Assembly: GCA_015488935.1 (NCBI GenBank)
Contig: WFMU01000352.1
Coordinates: forward strand, 1 to 16,091
From: Flavobacteriaceae bacterium
GTDB taxonomy: Bacteria > Bacteroidota > Bacteroidia > Flavobacteriales > Flavobacteriaceae
Length of the DNA: 16,091 nt
Direction of reading: 5' to 3'
The position numbers and the translations under genes were made by a program. Positions within the stretch are counted from its first letter, which is position 1. Every line of letters starts with the position of its first letter. Positions 5,479 to 12,831 of this stretch are shown one piece after another. The notes beneath the pieces are model-generated. The model was not told where the DNA came from and made no database searches. It saw only the letters and a program-made list of their open reading frames with translations.

Positions 5479-6900
5479 TTATAGTAATGTTGTCGGACAA
5501 ACATAATCCGTAATTGGAGCATTTGTTTCTTTTAAGGCTTTAAAACCACCTCTAACATCCGTTACATTTGCTACTCCATTTGCTTTAAATATAGAAGCTG
5601 CAATTAAAGAACGATATCCACTTGCACAATGTAAATAATATGCTTTGTTTGTATCAATTTCTGCAAAATTTGCATTGATATTGTCTAATGGAAAGTTCTC
5701 AACTCCTTTTACATGTTCCGATAAATATTCCGATTCTTTTCTTACATCTAAAGGTTTCTCCATTGTACCAGCTGTCAATGCATCGGCAAATTCTTTTGCA
5801 GACATAGAGCCAATTTTATCTACCGCAAAACCTTGTGTTTTCCAATTGTTTATTCCTCCAGCTAAATAACCTACAGTATTATCGTATCCAACTCTAGAAA
5901 AACGAGTTACAATTTCATTTACTCTATCATCATTATCTGCAATAAAAATAATTTTTTGTTGAATATTAGTAATTAATGCACCAACCCAAGGAGCAAAACT
6001 TCCATCAATACCTATAAACCATGCACCAGGAACTGTACCTTCTTCGGTATATGCTTCTTTAGAGCGTGTATCTACAACCAACACATCTTTTTGCTCACTC
6101 ATCTCTTTAAACGTAGCAGGATCTAATGCTGTTGTTCCTTTTTCTAAAACCGTATCTATACTTGTGTTTATAGATTTGTTCATTTTCACATTATTAGGGA
6201 AGTATTGTGGTGGTGTTTTTAAACCTGTAGTTACTTCTTTAATAAATTCTTCTTTGGTCATATCTGCACGTAAAGCATAGTTTGTTTTCTTTTGGTTTCC
6301 TAAGGTATCAAAAGTTTCTGAACTCATATTTTTACCACATGCAGAACCTGCTCCATGATTTGGATATACAATAATATCATCTGGTAAGGTCATTATTTTA
6401 TTACGTAATGAATCAAACAAATGACCTGCTAAATCTGCTTGTGTTAATGTTCCTTGTTTTACTGCTAAATCAGGACGACCTACATCGCCAATAAACAAAC
6501 AATCTCCTGTTAGTACACAAGGCGTATTTCCGTCTTTATCTGTTATTAAATAAGAAGAAGATTCCATGGTATGCCCAGGCGTATGCAATAATGTAATTTT
6601 ACCATCACCTAACGGAAATTCTTCGCCATCTTTACCTATATAAATATCGTATTCTGCTGTTGCATTAGGACCAAAAATAATTTTTGCTCCTGTTTTTTGC
6701 GCTAAATCGTATTGACCAGAAACAAAATCTGCATGAAAATGGGTTAAAAAGATATATTTTATTTTAGCATTATCTGCTTTTGCCATTTTAAGATATGGTT
6801 CCGTTTCTCTCAATGGATCTACTATTGCAACTTCGCCATTGGATTCAATGTAATATGCCATTTCGGCAAGACATCCTGTAAACAATTGTTCTACTTTCAT
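5479..6900 (-). CDS. Persulfide dioxygenase-rhodanese fusion (CstB-like)
   Basis: The 473-residue cytosolic protein joins three domains. Residues 1-250 are an ETHE1-type metallo-beta-lactamase fold: THFHADF (His54, His56, Asp58), HTPGH (His110), TGDC (Asp133) and PNHGAGS (His182). Phe59 replaces the second-metal His, as expected for the mono-iron persulfide dioxygenases. Residues about 258-360 are a rhodanese-like domain whose active Cys is missing (FIADNDDR around 319-326), so it is a pseudo-rhodanese. Residues about 365-465 are a second rhodanese with an intact loop CASGYR (Cys425). This order is that of staphylococcal CstB, which oxidises low-molecular-weight persulfides and makes thiosulfate through the C-terminal Cys. 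It should remove the sulfane sulfur made by SQR. It has its own promoter with the shared dyad, 108 bp after the SulP gene, and ends at a shared terminator. Confidence 0.92.
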   Translation of the reverse strand: MKVEQLFTGCLAEMAYYIESNGEVAIVDPLRETEPYLKMAKADNAKIKYIFLTHFHADFVSGQYDLAQKTGAKIIFGPNATAEYDIYIGKDGEEFPLGDGKITLLHTPGHTMESSSYLITDKDGNTPCVLTGDCLFIGDVGRPDLAVKQGTLTQADLAGHLFDSLRNKIMTLPDDIIVYPNHGAGSACGKNMSSETFDTLGNQKKTNYALRADMTKEEFIKEVTTGLKTPPQYFPNNVKMNKSINTSIDTVLEKGTTALDPATFKEMSEQKDVLVVDTRSKEAYTEEGTVPGAWFIGIDGSFAPWVGALITNIQQKIIFIADNDDRVNEIVTRFSRVGYDNTVGYLAGGINNWKTQGFAVDKIGSMSAKEFADALTAGTMEKPLDVRKESEYLSEHVKGVENFPLDNINANFAEIDTNKAYYLHCASGYRSLIAASIFKANGVANVTDVRGGFKALKETNAPITDYVCPTTLL

Positions 6901-6948
6901 TTTATGTGTTTTCTTTTAGTTAATAATCTTCTTTAATTCTTTGTCGCT

Positions 6949-6991
6949 CAAATATATAAAAATTTACAATCACTTCTGTAACAGATGTTAC
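6949..6991 (-). promoter_or_regulatory. Persulfide dioxygenase promoter: TAnnTTTG box plus perfect dyad
   Basis: The minus-strand -7 box is TATATTTG (6949-6956). The dyad GTAAC-agat-GTTAC (6978-6991) has perfect half-sites and lies exactly 32 bp from the box centre, the same as for SQR. It is the best copy in the window. Expected leader is about 40 nt. Confidence 0.75.
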
Positions 6992-7008
6992 TCAAAAACG
7001 CTCTAAAA

Positions 7009-8739
7009 CTAACTAGATTGTTCTATATACTTGTTAAACTTCTTTTCAGAATTTTCTTTTTTACAACTGTCTTTATAACAATCTACCGCTTCTTGAATAC
7101 TCATAAAGCAATGGTCAAAACCAATTTTTTTGATTAATCCTGATTTCTTAATCGTGTCTCTAACAGGTCCTTTTAATCCAGAAAACACAAGTTCAATATT
7201 TTGTGTTTTAAAATAATCTAAAATTTCATTTAATGCAAAAACGGCACTACTATCTAAATTATTCAAACTTTCGCCATCAATAATTATCATTTTTAATTTA
7301 TCTCCTTTTTCTAAAGCAAATTCTTGTAGTTTATCTTTAAAAAAGGTGGTATTTGCAAAATGTAATTGTGCATCGTAGCGTATAATTAGTATTTCATCAT
7401 CAATCTCAACATCACTAAATCTATCTTTATTTCTGTAAAAATGGGTATTTGGAATTTTACCTAAAATAGCAATAAATGGTCTGGTACTTTTTTGAATTAA
7501 TACACCTAACGAAAGTAAAATACCTGTTAAAATACCTTCTTTAATTCCAATTGTTGCAGTTACTAATAAGGTTACATTTAATATTAACAAGTCTCTTTTT
7601 GAATATTTTATGAGTTGCTTTGGTATTCTAAAATCTAATAATCCAAATACTGCTACCATGATTATTGCTGCCAATACTGCTTTTGGCAAATAATAAAAAA
7701 CAGGTGTCAAAAACAATAGTGTAACACCAACAATAAATGCAGATATTATTGCTGCTAATGGTGTTTTTGCATTTGCTTGTTCGTTTACTGCTGTTCTCGA
7801 AAAACCTCCAGTTGCAGGATAGGTTTGAAAGAAAGAGCCTATAATATTTCCCATTCCTAAAGCAATGAGTTCTTGATTAGGAACTACTTTATAATCATTG
7901 TGATTAATTTCAACAGCTTTAGCTACAGAAATGGCTTCTAAAAATGCAATAAACGAAAGGGTTAATGCAATTGGAAAAAGCTTTATCATGGTTTCCTTTT
8001 CAAATACTGGCATTTTAAAATCTGGTAATCCTTCTGGTATTTTTCCTACAATTTTTACACCGTACTGTTCTAAATGAAAAAGTCGTACTGCTAGTATTCC
8101 AATAATTACTACTACTAATGCTGCTGGAACATTTTTTAAGTATTTTTTAAATAATACAATAATTAGTATCGATAGAACACCTATGGTTAAGGTTATCCAA
8201 TGAATTTCGCCAATATGTTTACTAGCATCTACTACAATGTTTTGAAGTTTGTTATTTCTAGCAATATGCATTCCTGTTAAATGCTTTAATTGATTTAAGC
8301 CAATAATTAAAGAAGCAGCAGAAGTAAATCCACTAATTACAGGTTTAGATAAAAAATTAACTAAAAAACCCAAACGCAATGTACCAAATAATAATTGTAA
8401 AACACCCATCATAAAAGCCAAAAGAATAGCAAATTCGATAAAATGTTCGGTTCCAATTTCTGCCAAAGTAGCAACTCCTGTCGCTACAATTAATGAGTCC
8501 ATTGCTACAGGGCCAACCGCTAATTGTCTCGATGTTCCAAAAATAGCATATACTATTTGTGGTATCATTGCAGTATATAAACCATATATTGGAGGAAGTC
8601 CTGCAATCATTGCATAAGCAATTCCTTGTGGAATTAACATAATTCCTACGGTTAAACCAGCACTTATATCTCCTTTTAGCCAATCTTTTTTATAGTTTGG
8701 CAACCATTCTAATATTGGGAAAAGACTTTTAATATTCAT
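7009..8739 (-). CDS. SulP-family anion transporter with STAS domain
   Basis: The 576-residue inner-membrane protein has the SulP core at about 20-420, with 12 or more hydrophobic segments, and a cytosolic STAS domain at about 442-555 (signature LDSSAVFAL, 495-503). Family marks are PQGIAYAMIAGLPPIYGLY (37-55), the AVGPVAM loop (74-80) and GGFSRTAVN (311-319). SulP proteins carry sulfate, bicarbonate or dicarboxylates, and sequence alone does not fix substrate or direction. Neighbours suggest sulfate, sulfite or thiosulfate; in a sulfide-oxidising setting this may be export of the end product rather than uptake. It carries the shared dyad promoter, which supports membership in the sulfur regulon. 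The tail (about 556-576) is charged, with Cys554 and Cys559 in a DCYKDSC motif. Confidence 0.88.
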   Translation of the reverse strand: MNIKSLFPILEWLPNYKKDWLKGDISAGLTVGIMLIPQGIAYAMIAGLPPIYGLYTAMIPQIVYAIFGTSRQLAVGPVAMDSLIVATGVATLAEIGTEHFIEFAILLAFMMGVLQLLFGTLRLGFLVNFLSKPVISGFTSAASLIIGLNQLKHLTGMHIARNNKLQNIVVDASKHIGEIHWITLTIGVLSILIIVLFKKYLKNVPAALVVVIIGILAVRLFHLEQYGVKIVGKIPEGLPDFKMPVFEKETMIKLFPIALTLSFIAFLEAISVAKAVEINHNDYKVVPNQELIALGMGNIIGSFFQTYPATGGFSRTAVNEQANAKTPLAAIISAFIVGVTLLFLTPVFYYLPKAVLAAIIMVAVFGLLDFRIPKQLIKYSKRDLLILNVTLLVTATIGIKEGILTGILLSLGVLIQKSTRPFIAILGKIPNTHFYRNKDRFSDVEIDDEILIIRYDAQLHFANTTFFKDKLQEFALEKGDKLKMIIIDGESLNNLDSSAVFALNEILDYFKTQNIELVFSGLKGPVRDTIKKSGLIKKIGFDHCFMSIQEAVDCYKDSCKKENSEKKFNKYIEQSS

Positions 8740-8775
8740 TTTTAGTTTTTAGTAGTTCCTAAATTTTAGGTTTTG

Positions 8776-8819
8776 CAAATATACGATACAAGTGCATAAA
8801 TCTATGTAATATGTGTTAC
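8776..8819 (-). promoter_or_regulatory. SulP promoter: TAnnTTTG box plus Crp/Fnr-like dyad
   Basis: The minus-strand -7 box is TATATTTG (8776-8783). The dyad GTAAT-atgt-GTTAC (plus reading, 8806-8819), with one mismatch, is centred 33 bp from it. The site lies 7 bp beyond the stop of the upstream prolyl oligopeptidase gene, with no terminator between, so read-through transcription is also possible. Confidence 0.6.
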
Positions 8820-8826
8820 GTAATAA

Positions 8827-10938
8827 TTATTTTGTAGGCATATTATACAATGCAAATGCAAAAATATCAGCATATAACGCAATCGTTTTTGAGGTTGGTG
8901 TACCTGCACCGTGACCTGCATTTGTTTCTATTCTAATTAAAATAGGATTATTTCCTATTTGTTTTGCTTGTAATTCTGCAGCAAATTTAAATGAATGTGC
9001 TGGTACTACTCTATCGTCATGGTCTCCTGTTGTTATTAATGTAGCTGGATACTCAATTCCTTTTTTTACATTATGTACTGGCGAATATGCTTTTAAATAT
9101 GCAAACATTTCTTTACTATCATTAGCCGTTCCATAATCGTAAGCCCATCCCGCTCCAGCGGTAAAAGTATGATAACGAAGCATATCTAAAACACCAACCG
9201 CAGGAAGTGCTACTTTCATTAATTTAGGACGCTGCGTCATTACTGCACCAACCAACAAACCGCCATTAGAACCTCCACGGATAGCCAGATAATCGGAGCT
9301 TGTATAATTTTCTTTGATAAGATATTCTGCTGCTGCAATAAAATCATCAAAAACATTTTGCTTTTTTTGTTTTATTCCAGCATCGTGCCATGCTTTTCCG
9401 TATTCGCCACCACCACGTAAGTTAGCAACTGCATAAACACCTCCATTTTCTAACCAAACGGTATTAGCAATACTAAAACTTGGTGTAAGACTAATATTAA
9501 ATCCACCGTAACCATATAGTATTGTTGGATTTTTACCATCGAGCTTTATTCCTTTTTTGTACGTAATAAGCATTGGTATTTTTGTACCATCTTTTGAAGT
9601 ATAAAAAACCTGCTTGGTATCAAAATCATCAGAATTAAAATCTATTTTTGGTTTTTTATATAAGGTAGATTTTCCTGATTTTGGCTCGTATTTGTAAATG
9701 GTTGCTGGTGTGGTATAATTTGTAAAGCTATAATACAAATCTTTATCTTCTAGTTTTCCACTAAAACCACCAACACTACCAATACCTGGCAATGCTATTT
9801 TACGAATCAAATTTCCATCGTAATCGTATTGTAAAACTTTAGAAATGGCATCTACCATATAATGTGCAAAAATATAACCAGAACCTGTAGATGGCGAAAT
9901 TACTTCTTTGGTTTCTTTAATTAAATCTTTCCAATTTTCTGGTGTTGGATTTGAAGCATCAACTGTTACAATTCGTTTGTTTGGCGCATTGTAATTGGTT
10001 ACAATATATAATTTACTTCCTTTGTTATCAATCACATAACTATCACTTTCAAAATCACCTACAATGGTGTTAAGTGGACTATTTTCATTTTCTAAATCCT
10101 TAATATAAAGTTCATTTCCAGAAGTAGATTTTGAAGCCGAAATAATTAAATATTTATTATCTTCGGTTACACTAGCACCAACATAACGTCTTTTTTGTTT
10201 TTTGCCAAAGATTATTTTATCGTCTTTTTGTTTGGTGTTTAATTTGTGGTAATAGAGTTTGTGTTGGTCTGTTTTTGCAGAAAGTTCGCTACCTTTTGGC
10301 TTGTCGTAACTCGAGTAGTAGAAACCTTCTTTTTTATACCAAGAAATTCCACTAAATTTAACATCTACAATAGTATCTCCCATAATTTTTTTAGATAGTG
10401 CATCCATTACAATTATTTTTCGCCAATCCGAACCAGCTTCTGAGATAGCGTATGCTACAATACTACCATCTTTAGTAAAACTTACAGAACCAAGCGAAGT
10501 AGTACCATCTTTAGAAAATTTATTTGGATTTAAAAAAACTTCAGGTTCCGAATTTCCTTTTTGACGGTATAGTACATATTGGTTTTGCAATCCATCATTT
10601 TTATAAAAATAAGTATAATCACCTCTTTTTCTTGGTGCTGTAACTTTTTCGTAATTCCAAACTTTTTCTAATCTTTTACGAATACTTTCTCTGTTCGGTA
10701 TTTTATTTAGATAATTAAAGGTTACTTCGTTTTGTGCTTTTACCCAACTTTCGGTTTCTGCGGCATGGTCATTTTCTAACCATCTGTATGGGTCTTTTAC
10801 TTCAACGCCAAAATAAGTGTCTTTTACGGTTCCTTTTTTGGTTTTTGGATAAGTTAGTTTCATAGAAGTGTCGTTATTTGTACAAGCTGCAAGTATAATT
10901 ACTACTACGATTACAAAAAGATAGTTTGTAGTTTTCAT
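8827..10938 (-). CDS. Prolyl oligopeptidase (S9A) lipoprotein
   Basis: The 703-residue enzyme cleaves short peptides after proline. It has a lipoprotein signal (hydrophobic 6-18, lipobox LAAC, Cys19), an N-terminal segment and seven-bladed beta-propeller (about 25-430), and an alpha/beta-hydrolase domain (about 440-703). The triad is Ser557 (GGSNGG), Asp641 or 642 (GDHDDRV) and His676 (NAGHGAG). LRGGGEYG (508-515) and LYGYGGF (474-480) are family signatures. Length fits the family (about 700). The start at 10938 is preferred over the ATG at 11010, because it gives a proper lipoprotein signal and the longer form would cover the TATATTTG promoter box. It is probably anchored in the envelope and used in peptide scavenging. 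No link to sulfur metabolism is evident. Confidence 0.92.
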   Translation of the reverse strand: MKTTNYLFVIVVVIILAACTNNDTSMKLTYPKTKKGTVKDTYFGVEVKDPYRWLENDHAAETESWVKAQNEVTFNYLNKIPNRESIRKRLEKVWNYEKVTAPRKRGDYTYFYKNDGLQNQYVLYRQKGNSEPEVFLNPNKFSKDGTTSLGSVSFTKDGSIVAYAISEAGSDWRKIIVMDALSKKIMGDTIVDVKFSGISWYKKEGFYYSSYDKPKGSELSAKTDQHKLYYHKLNTKQKDDKIIFGKKQKRRYVGASVTEDNKYLIISASKSTSGNELYIKDLENENSPLNTIVGDFESDSYVIDNKGSKLYIVTNYNAPNKRIVTVDASNPTPENWKDLIKETKEVISPSTGSGYIFAHYMVDAISKVLQYDYDGNLIRKIALPGIGSVGGFSGKLEDKDLYYSFTNYTTPATIYKYEPKSGKSTLYKKPKIDFNSDDFDTKQVFYTSKDGTKIPMLITYKKGIKLDGKNPTILYGYGGFNISLTPSFSIANTVWLENGGVYAVANLRGGGEYGKAWHDAGIKQKKQNVFDDFIAAAEYLIKENYTSSDYLAIRGGSNGGLLVGAVMTQRPKLMKVALPAVGVLDMLRYHTFTAGAGWAYDYGTANDSKEMFAYLKAYSPVHNVKKGIEYPATLITTGDHDDRVVPAHSFKFAAELQAKQIGNNPILIRIETNAGHGAGTPTSKTIALYADIFAFALYNMPTK

Positions 10939-10959
10939 CAATAGTTTTTTTAGATAATT

Positions 10960-10967
10960 CAAATATA
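10960..10967 (-). promoter_or_regulatory. Candidate -7 box of the prolyl oligopeptidase gene
   Basis: The minus strand reads TATATTTG, 21 nt before the start codon at 10938. No clear -33 TTG lies upstream; instead the 13-bp inverted repeat 10971-10999 occupies that position. Confidence 0.45.
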
Positions 10968-10970
10968 CAT

Positions 10971-10999
10971 AAATCTTAAAGAAGAATTCTTTAAGATTT
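10971..10999. repeat. 13-bp inverted repeat between two minus-strand genes
   Basis: Arms 10971-10983 and 10987-10999 (core ATCTTAAAGAA / TTCTTTAAGAT) are perfect around a 3-nt centre. It starts 49 nt past the stop of the secreted hydrolase and abuts the -7 box of the peptidase gene. It could be a terminator hairpin of the upstream gene, though no T-run follows on the minus strand, or an operator over the -33 region. The sequence alone does not decide. Confidence 0.6.
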
Positions 11000-11047
11000 G
11001 TTAAAACCAATTTATGGTTTAATTAATGCATTATGTTTACTAAAAAA

Positions 11048-12673
11048 CTACGGATTGACAATAATTTTTTTAGTAAATACATTTTGATTGTCTTTTATTT
11101 CTAAAAAATAAATACCATTTTCTAGTTGCACAGGAATGTTTATATTATCTGTTGCATTGGCAAATGTTTTTTGCAGCAAATGTTGTCCATTTATACCATA
11201 AATAGATATTTCAATTTTTGGATATTTAAAACTCTCATCTAATAAAATTACCAATTCGTTTGCTATTGGATTTGATTTTAATCTATACTTTTTATTTAAA
11301 ACCGAATCCGAAAGACTTGCTACTTGATTTCTTATTTCGGGTAAAAGAAAATCTATATTTGCCTGTGTTGGTGTTACGTGTAACTCGTTTGTATTAGGAA
11401 TATACCAAGCATCAAATGCCGTAGTATGTGTATTTGGAATATCGATATTTGCATACCAATTATTTTCATTTGTAATTGCCATGGCACTAATCGTTGGTAT
11501 AAAACAAAACTCCGATTGTGTAATGGCATTTAAAATATCTGTAAGTAATTGATTTCCTTGTGCACCTGCACTTAAAAGTGCTTGTATATCTTGTTTTCCG
11601 CCAGGAGCACTATCTACACCATCTGTATAAGAAAAGGATTTTGAATTTGCACTAAAAGAATCTTGTGGAATACCAAATACTCTGGTAATGGATTTAGAAA
11701 CTTCGTTTGTTTGGTTTGCTGCTGGTGTAAAATGTAATGCAATTTCTACAGTAGTTAATGGCACATTTGGTACATTAAAAGTATTGTTAAGCACCTCAAT
11801 TCCGGGAGAACCTGTCATTGTACCAACAGCACTTCCATTAGAAATACTAATATTTCTAGTCTGCTGCGGAAAACCCAAAGCATCTAATTCCGCTTGAAAA
11901 GCATTTCTAAAATTTGGTGCTCCTGCAGGTAATAAAAGTGCAGGGTCTTGAAGATACGTTGAACCATTTTGTAAATGTGCTAAATAATGGTCTATTAACA
12001 TTTCTTTTGAGGCAGGACTATTGGTTGTACTCGCAATAGCATCTTTTAATCCTTGGTTATTTTGCGATTCGGCAAAATAGTTTAATAGATATTGTAAACT
12101 TATTGGCATATTGGCTCCTTTATGTGGTGTATCCCAAGAGACAAAAAGTCTTGTTTGATGTGCCATATTATTTTGTTCCATATAACTCAAGGCATATCTA
12201 GAAACCAAACCACCCATACTCGGACCGATAACTACCAATTCTTCATTGCCTGTTTTTTGGTTGTTTATCTGATTGATTAATTCTGCTAAAACCATTGCAT
12301 TTCGTTGGATGTAATCTGCACCACCATTAACAGTAACTTGGTCACTTGCTCTTGTATATGTTGGAAAATTTAACAAAACAAAATCAAACCCTTCGGCACG
12401 TAATTGGTCTGCAATATTATTTCCATTAAAATTTAATAGTGCATACATACCAGCAATATCTCTAGTATCGTTTGGGTCAAAGCCATCTACTAAAATAATT
12501 GGTTTATCTAATACATTGTCTGTATTATCCATAAAAATCTGATATTCTCCTTGTCCTAAATACCCTTGTGTTTCATCATAACCTTGATAAGCAATACTTG
12601 CTGTTATTGGCGTTTGTGAAAATCCGACAAGTGAAATACAAATAAAAAATAGAGAAAGTAGTAATTTTTTCAT
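11048..12673 (-). CDS. T9SS-secreted alpha/beta hydrolase (lipase/esterase-like)
   Basis: The 541-residue protein has a Sec signal peptide (1-20, ending GFSQ). An alpha/beta-hydrolase region follows (about 55-330): ILVDGFDPND (60-69) after strand 1, the nucleophile motif GPSMGG with Ser152, and SWDTPHKGAN (179-188) downstream, a lipase/PGAP1-like layout. The acid and His of the triad cannot be fixed by eye. Residues about 464-541 form a type A Por secretion-system sorting domain: SNPIANEL, then ISIYGINGQ and NGIYFLEI, ending FTKKIIVNP. It should be exported through the outer membrane and released or surface-attached. Substrate is unknown; a lipase, esterase or acyltransferase are possible. 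It is divergent from glnS and has a TATATTTG box at 12696-12703. Confidence 0.82.
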   Translation of the reverse strand: MKKLLLSLFFICISLVGFSQTPITASIAYQGYDETQGYLGQGEYQIFMDNTDNVLDKPIILVDGFDPNDTRDIAGMYALLNFNGNNIADQLRAEGFDFVLLNFPTYTRASDQVTVNGGADYIQRNAMVLAELINQINNQKTGNEELVVIGPSMGGLVSRYALSYMEQNNMAHQTRLFVSWDTPHKGANMPISLQYLLNYFAESQNNQGLKDAIASTTNSPASKEMLIDHYLAHLQNGSTYLQDPALLLPAGAPNFRNAFQAELDALGFPQQTRNISISNGSAVGTMTGSPGIEVLNNTFNVPNVPLTTVEIALHFTPAANQTNEVSKSITRVFGIPQDSFSANSKSFSYTDGVDSAPGGKQDIQALLSAGAQGNQLLTDILNAITQSEFCFIPTISAMAITNENNWYANIDIPNTHTTAFDAWYIPNTNELHVTPTQANIDFLLPEIRNQVASLSDSVLNKKYRLKSNPIANELVILLDESFKYPKIEISIYGINGQHLLQKTFANATDNINIPVQLENGIYFLEIKDNQNVFTKKIIVNP

Positions 12674-12695
12674 AATTGTAAGCGTTGGTTTCGTA

Positions 12696-12703
12696 CAAAT
12701 ATA
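12696..12703 (-). promoter_or_regulatory. Candidate -7 box of the secreted hydrolase gene
   Basis: The minus strand reads TATATTTG, 22 nt before the start codon at 12673. No -33 TTG was seen at normal spacing. Confidence 0.45.
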
Positions 12704-12804
12704 AGTAAATACATTTATATTCTTAAAAATGTTATTCCTATTTTTTTATAAAAGAATTTAAGAAACTTCGTTCTTGTAATCTGCTACCTTATTTCTTTTT
12801 TACT

Positions 12805-12812
12805 TAAATTTG
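12805..12812 (+). promoter_or_regulatory. Candidate -7 box of glnS
   Basis: TAAATTTG matches TAnnTTTG, 19 nt before the glnS ATG. The nearest TTG (12774-12776) leaves a 28-nt gap, longer than usual. The 158-bp divergent region 12674-12831 holds nothing else I can support. Confidence 0.45.
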
Positions 12813-12831
12813 CCTTTCATTTCTAATTATC

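Noticed and set aside
10939..11010. Longer N-terminus for the prolyl oligopeptidase starting at 11010
   Set aside because: The lipoprotein signal begins at 10938, and the extra 24 codons cover the promoter box and the palindrome.
12333..12345. GTAAC-ttg-GTCAC in the secreted hydrolase gene
   Set aside because: The spacer is 3 nt instead of 4 and the site is within coding sequence with no promoter nearby.
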